Part shown: positions 16,801 through 18,585 of the stretch, in pieces
How the letters are laid out: the number at the start of each line of letters is the position of its first letter
How positions within the stretch are numbered: position 1 is the stretch's first letter
Assembly: GCA_020283715.1 (NCBI GenBank)
Contig: JAIQCW010000252.1
Coordinates: 1-18,585 of the forward strand
Direction: 5' to 3'
Origin: Cytauxzoon felis
Taxonomy: Eukaryota; Apicomplexa; Aconoidasida; Piroplasmida; Theileriidae
Length of the DNA: 18,585 nt
The notes under the pieces: generated by a model
What the model was told of the DNA's origin: nothing
Seen by the model: the letters and a program-made list of their open reading frames with translations, nothing else
Database searches by the model: none
Made by a program: the position numbers and the translations under genes

Positions 16801-18585
16801 TAGATGTGTTTAGTATAGTATTAAAGGATACATCTTTAACCGATATAATGGATATATATGATTTATCATCATATAATGATGTAACAATATTCATTTATAT
16901 AATTTTATTAAGAAATAATAAAAATATCGATGAATTATTTATAAATTTCCTCTCAAATTTAAAATTCAATGGTAATTTAGAAATTTTATTGAAGCTGTTG
17001 ACGTCAATCAATAATTGCACCACAAACTTCACCAATGAACTCATTAAATTCTCATTAAATAATAAAAATATTAAAATCATATCCAATACAATACCATTAA
17101 TCAATATCAATAAATTAACACCAGAACATCTCAAAATATACACCATCCTATTAATATCAACCATTATATACAATAAACATGAAATAATAACCAATAACAA
17201 CATACTAGATAATGAAATTGATCCTGAAGATATTCCACCTGAGGTCCAATCCACGTCTGTTCCTCTTGCAGACAGCTCTCCACTTGAGGTCCAATCCACG
17301 TCTGTTCCTCTTGCAGAGAGCTCTCTTATTTACCTATCTCCAAAGAGTAGAGCCACTCCCAGAGATCGTGGAGAAGGTGGAGTAGAAGGTAGTTATGTAA
17401 CCTCAAGTGGACTACCCGTAGCTGATCTCAGGGAAGCGGAGGGACAACTAAATAGAGGAGCCACCACGGCGAGTGGAAGACCTCAGGTGGAGGCGAGTGG
17501 AAAGACCTCATGTGTAGAAGAAAATGTAGATACATCTATTGTTGGGTTTATTGATGATGATTTGGGTTTATATCCTTCATTGTCTGATTTGAGATTGGTA
17601 TATGATGATGTAGATGATGTATTGAAGAGGATATTGATTATATATTTTTATTCATGTTATAATGGTCATGTATTATGTTATGATGATTTTCTTACATTTT
17701 GTTTGGATAATATAGATTTAATAATTGATGATGATGTATTGAATAGATTATTATTAATAGATGGGATTATAATAGATGATATATTATTATATTTATTAGA
17801 TATAATAGATGTATTATATAAATTTGGTATAGATTTATTAAATATAATAAATATATTAGATAATGTATTAAAATATTGTTATAAATCATTAGAAATTGAA
17901 TTAATAAATTATAATTTATATATAAATTTATGGATAAATTATTTTAATATAAATAAAATTAATAATTTTATAAATTTTTTTGTAAAATAGTATTAAATTT
18001 AACATTTTATGGTAATAAATTAAATTTTAATTTGATCTGGTATGAATTTATTAAATTTTATAATTTATTAATAAATTATACTAAAATTAATAAATTTTAT
18101 AAAAATTTTTTATATAAATTAACATTTAATTTATTATTAATAAATAATTATAATTCTATTAATATTTTATTATTAAATATTAATTTATATAAAAAAATTC
18201 TTAATTTATTTAATATTAATCATTATCATCATCAATTATCTATTATATTCTTAAATAAATTCAATAATAATCAATTCATTGCACAATTTTTTATACAATT
18301 AAATCATCTTACACTCAATCATCATCAATATATACTCAATCTTATCAATATACCAAATCTATATAATACCACAAACTTTATCATTTATATCAATCATCTA
18401 ATCAAATATAAATCTATACACATTGTACAATCCAATCCACTCGAGGTTACCTCTACCGTAGGTCTTGCATACAGCTCTTCCACCGAGGTCCAATGCAACT
18501 CTTCTTCCACTAGGCGTGGAGCCTCTTTCAATTACCTATCCCTAAAGGGTGATGCCACTCCCGGAGATCGTGGCGATAAACCCGT
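13875..18585 (+). CDS. LTN1: Listerin-like E3 ubiquitin ligase, N-terminal part, runs off the window
   Basis: Listerin ubiquitinates nascent chains on stalled 60S subunits. Starting at the ATG at 13875 (MVRKSIHGDDKK, context aaagATGG), the first 220 residues match the listerin N-terminal domain: a small-residue lead-in, then LMSKLRKKDNYTKYKAIERLNKL and paired helices through LWLGMND and IIYNLL. The rest is long Leu/Ile/Asn-rich helical HEAT-like sequence with element insertions R11, R12, R13 and R14. The frame stops at 17988-17990, but the next frame is open from a T7 run (17975-17981) to the window end with the same composition and joins R14 in its usual frame, so the gene continues after a -1 shift. 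The catalytic C-terminal RING would lie outside. With only the N-domain visible, assignment is moderate; another HEAT-repeat protein is the alternative. Confidence 0.65.
14373..15041 (+). repeat. Element R11, B-A-middle-B plus eroded A, listerin exon
   Basis: Largest block, in frame and sense. Starts with a B arm (PVADLREAKGQSNKK), then A arm (PSEVTTSPSLAESSSNYL to ATPGDRG), an expanded 23-nt middle (about 14548-14825; YPEEQ, TRKN, QPLRT, PGGT types recur), a B arm (SGGLPAADLREAEGQLNRE), and at 14957-15041 a decayed A arm (SFNYLSLKSISTPRD). Confidence 0.85.
15846..16279 (+). repeat. Element R12, double-A, middle, B copy in listerin exon
   Basis: In frame and sense. A truncated A arm (PPEVQSTSLRPAESS) precedes a full A arm whose 88 bases 15895-15982 are identical to 14461-14548 in R11. 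Then the 23-nt middle (TRKN, QPLRT, PGGTKNVNPEER), the palindrome (SDGSSIMGMMED), and a B arm (SSGLPAADLREAEGQLNRR) with two closing acctcaggtgga-like ends. Confidence 0.85.
17233..17513 (+). repeat. Element R13, double-A and B copy in listerin exon
   Basis: In frame and sense. Two tandem A starts (PPEVQSTSVPLADSS and PLEVQSTSVPLAESS), A core (SPKSRATPRDRG), short linker, B arm (SSGLPVADLREAEGQLNRG), ending gacctcatgtg. No 23-nt middle. Left flank strongly C-rich with A-ending purine codons; right flank G-rich. Confidence 0.85.
17975..17981 (+). other. T7 run at apparent -1 frameshift in listerin-like gene
   Basis: Upstream frame reads aat ttt ttt gta aaa tag; shifting back by one base (or adding one T) gives an open frame ttt tgt aaa ata gta to the window end. 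A 9-base GT-AG excision here would not alter the frame, and no other donor/acceptor pair fits. T TTT TTT is also a perfect slippery heptamer, but a homopolymer under-call is the simplest explanation. Confidence 0.6.
18436..18585 (+). repeat. Element R14, A arm running off the window
   Basis: Starts tccactcgaggtt; two A starts (PLEVTSTVGLAYSSS, then TEVQCNSSSTRRG) and A core (SFNYLSLKGDATPGDRG). In the post-shift listerin frame, which supports that frame as the coding one. The middle and B arm would lie beyond the window. Confidence 0.8.

Overview
The window looks like AT-rich nuclear DNA of an apicomplexan protist, most likely a piroplasm (Theileria/Babesia/Cytauxzoon type). The reasons are eukaryotic genes with small GT-AG introns (mostly 37-44 nt where I could resolve them), a formate/nitrite-type transporter of the Plasmodium lactate/H+ symporter kind, dense gene packing, and Asn/Ile/Leu-rich low-GC proteins. 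Genus is inference; no marker gene settles it.

Layout. Minus strand: flap endonuclease 1 (6-1538), directly preceded by a five-exon ZRANB2-like double RanBP2-type zinc-finger gene (1538-2359) whose stop codon shares one base with the FEN1 start codon. Then a 760-nt gap with one small hypothetical ORF. Plus strand: a guanylate-binding-protein-like large GTPase (3124-7073). Minus strand: fidgetin-like AAA ATPase (7800-10674, three exons, Walker A split by an intron). A 1.7-kb divergent region follows, with unresolved exon-like blocks. Plus strand: FNT transporter (12383-13219), then the N-terminal part of a listerin-like ubiquitin ligase (13875 to beyond the window end) with an apparent -1 frameshift at a T7 run.

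The striking content is a GC-richer interspersed element present in about 14 blocks (R1-R14, named by position). A full copy has an A arm, a variable middle, and a B arm; A is a diverged inverted version of B, and the ends carry inverted motifs of the type tccacctgaggt / acctcaggtgga. Copies lie in exons of FEN1, the GTPase and listerin, always sense and always in the one open frame, so they add 90-220 residues of repeat-encoded protein each. Other copies lie in introns of the zinc-finger, GTPase and AAA genes in either orientation, and in intergenic DNA. The middle is usually a 23-nt tandem repeat read successively in all three frames, but one copy holds a Cys-rich ORF instead.

At nearly every element the base skew of the plus strand flips from C-rich/G-poor on the left to G-rich/C-poor on the right, whichever strand the host gene uses, and fades over one to a few hundred bases. 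This is visible in synonymous third positions and suggests that the elements are, or were, centres of a symmetrical strand-asymmetric process (replication start, bidirectional transcription/R-loops, or insertion-associated synthesis). The host genes themselves have unrelated housekeeping roles (DNA repair, RNA processing, GTPase, AAA remodelling, metabolite export, ribosome quality control); I see no operon-like logic beyond the FEN1/zinc-finger overlap.
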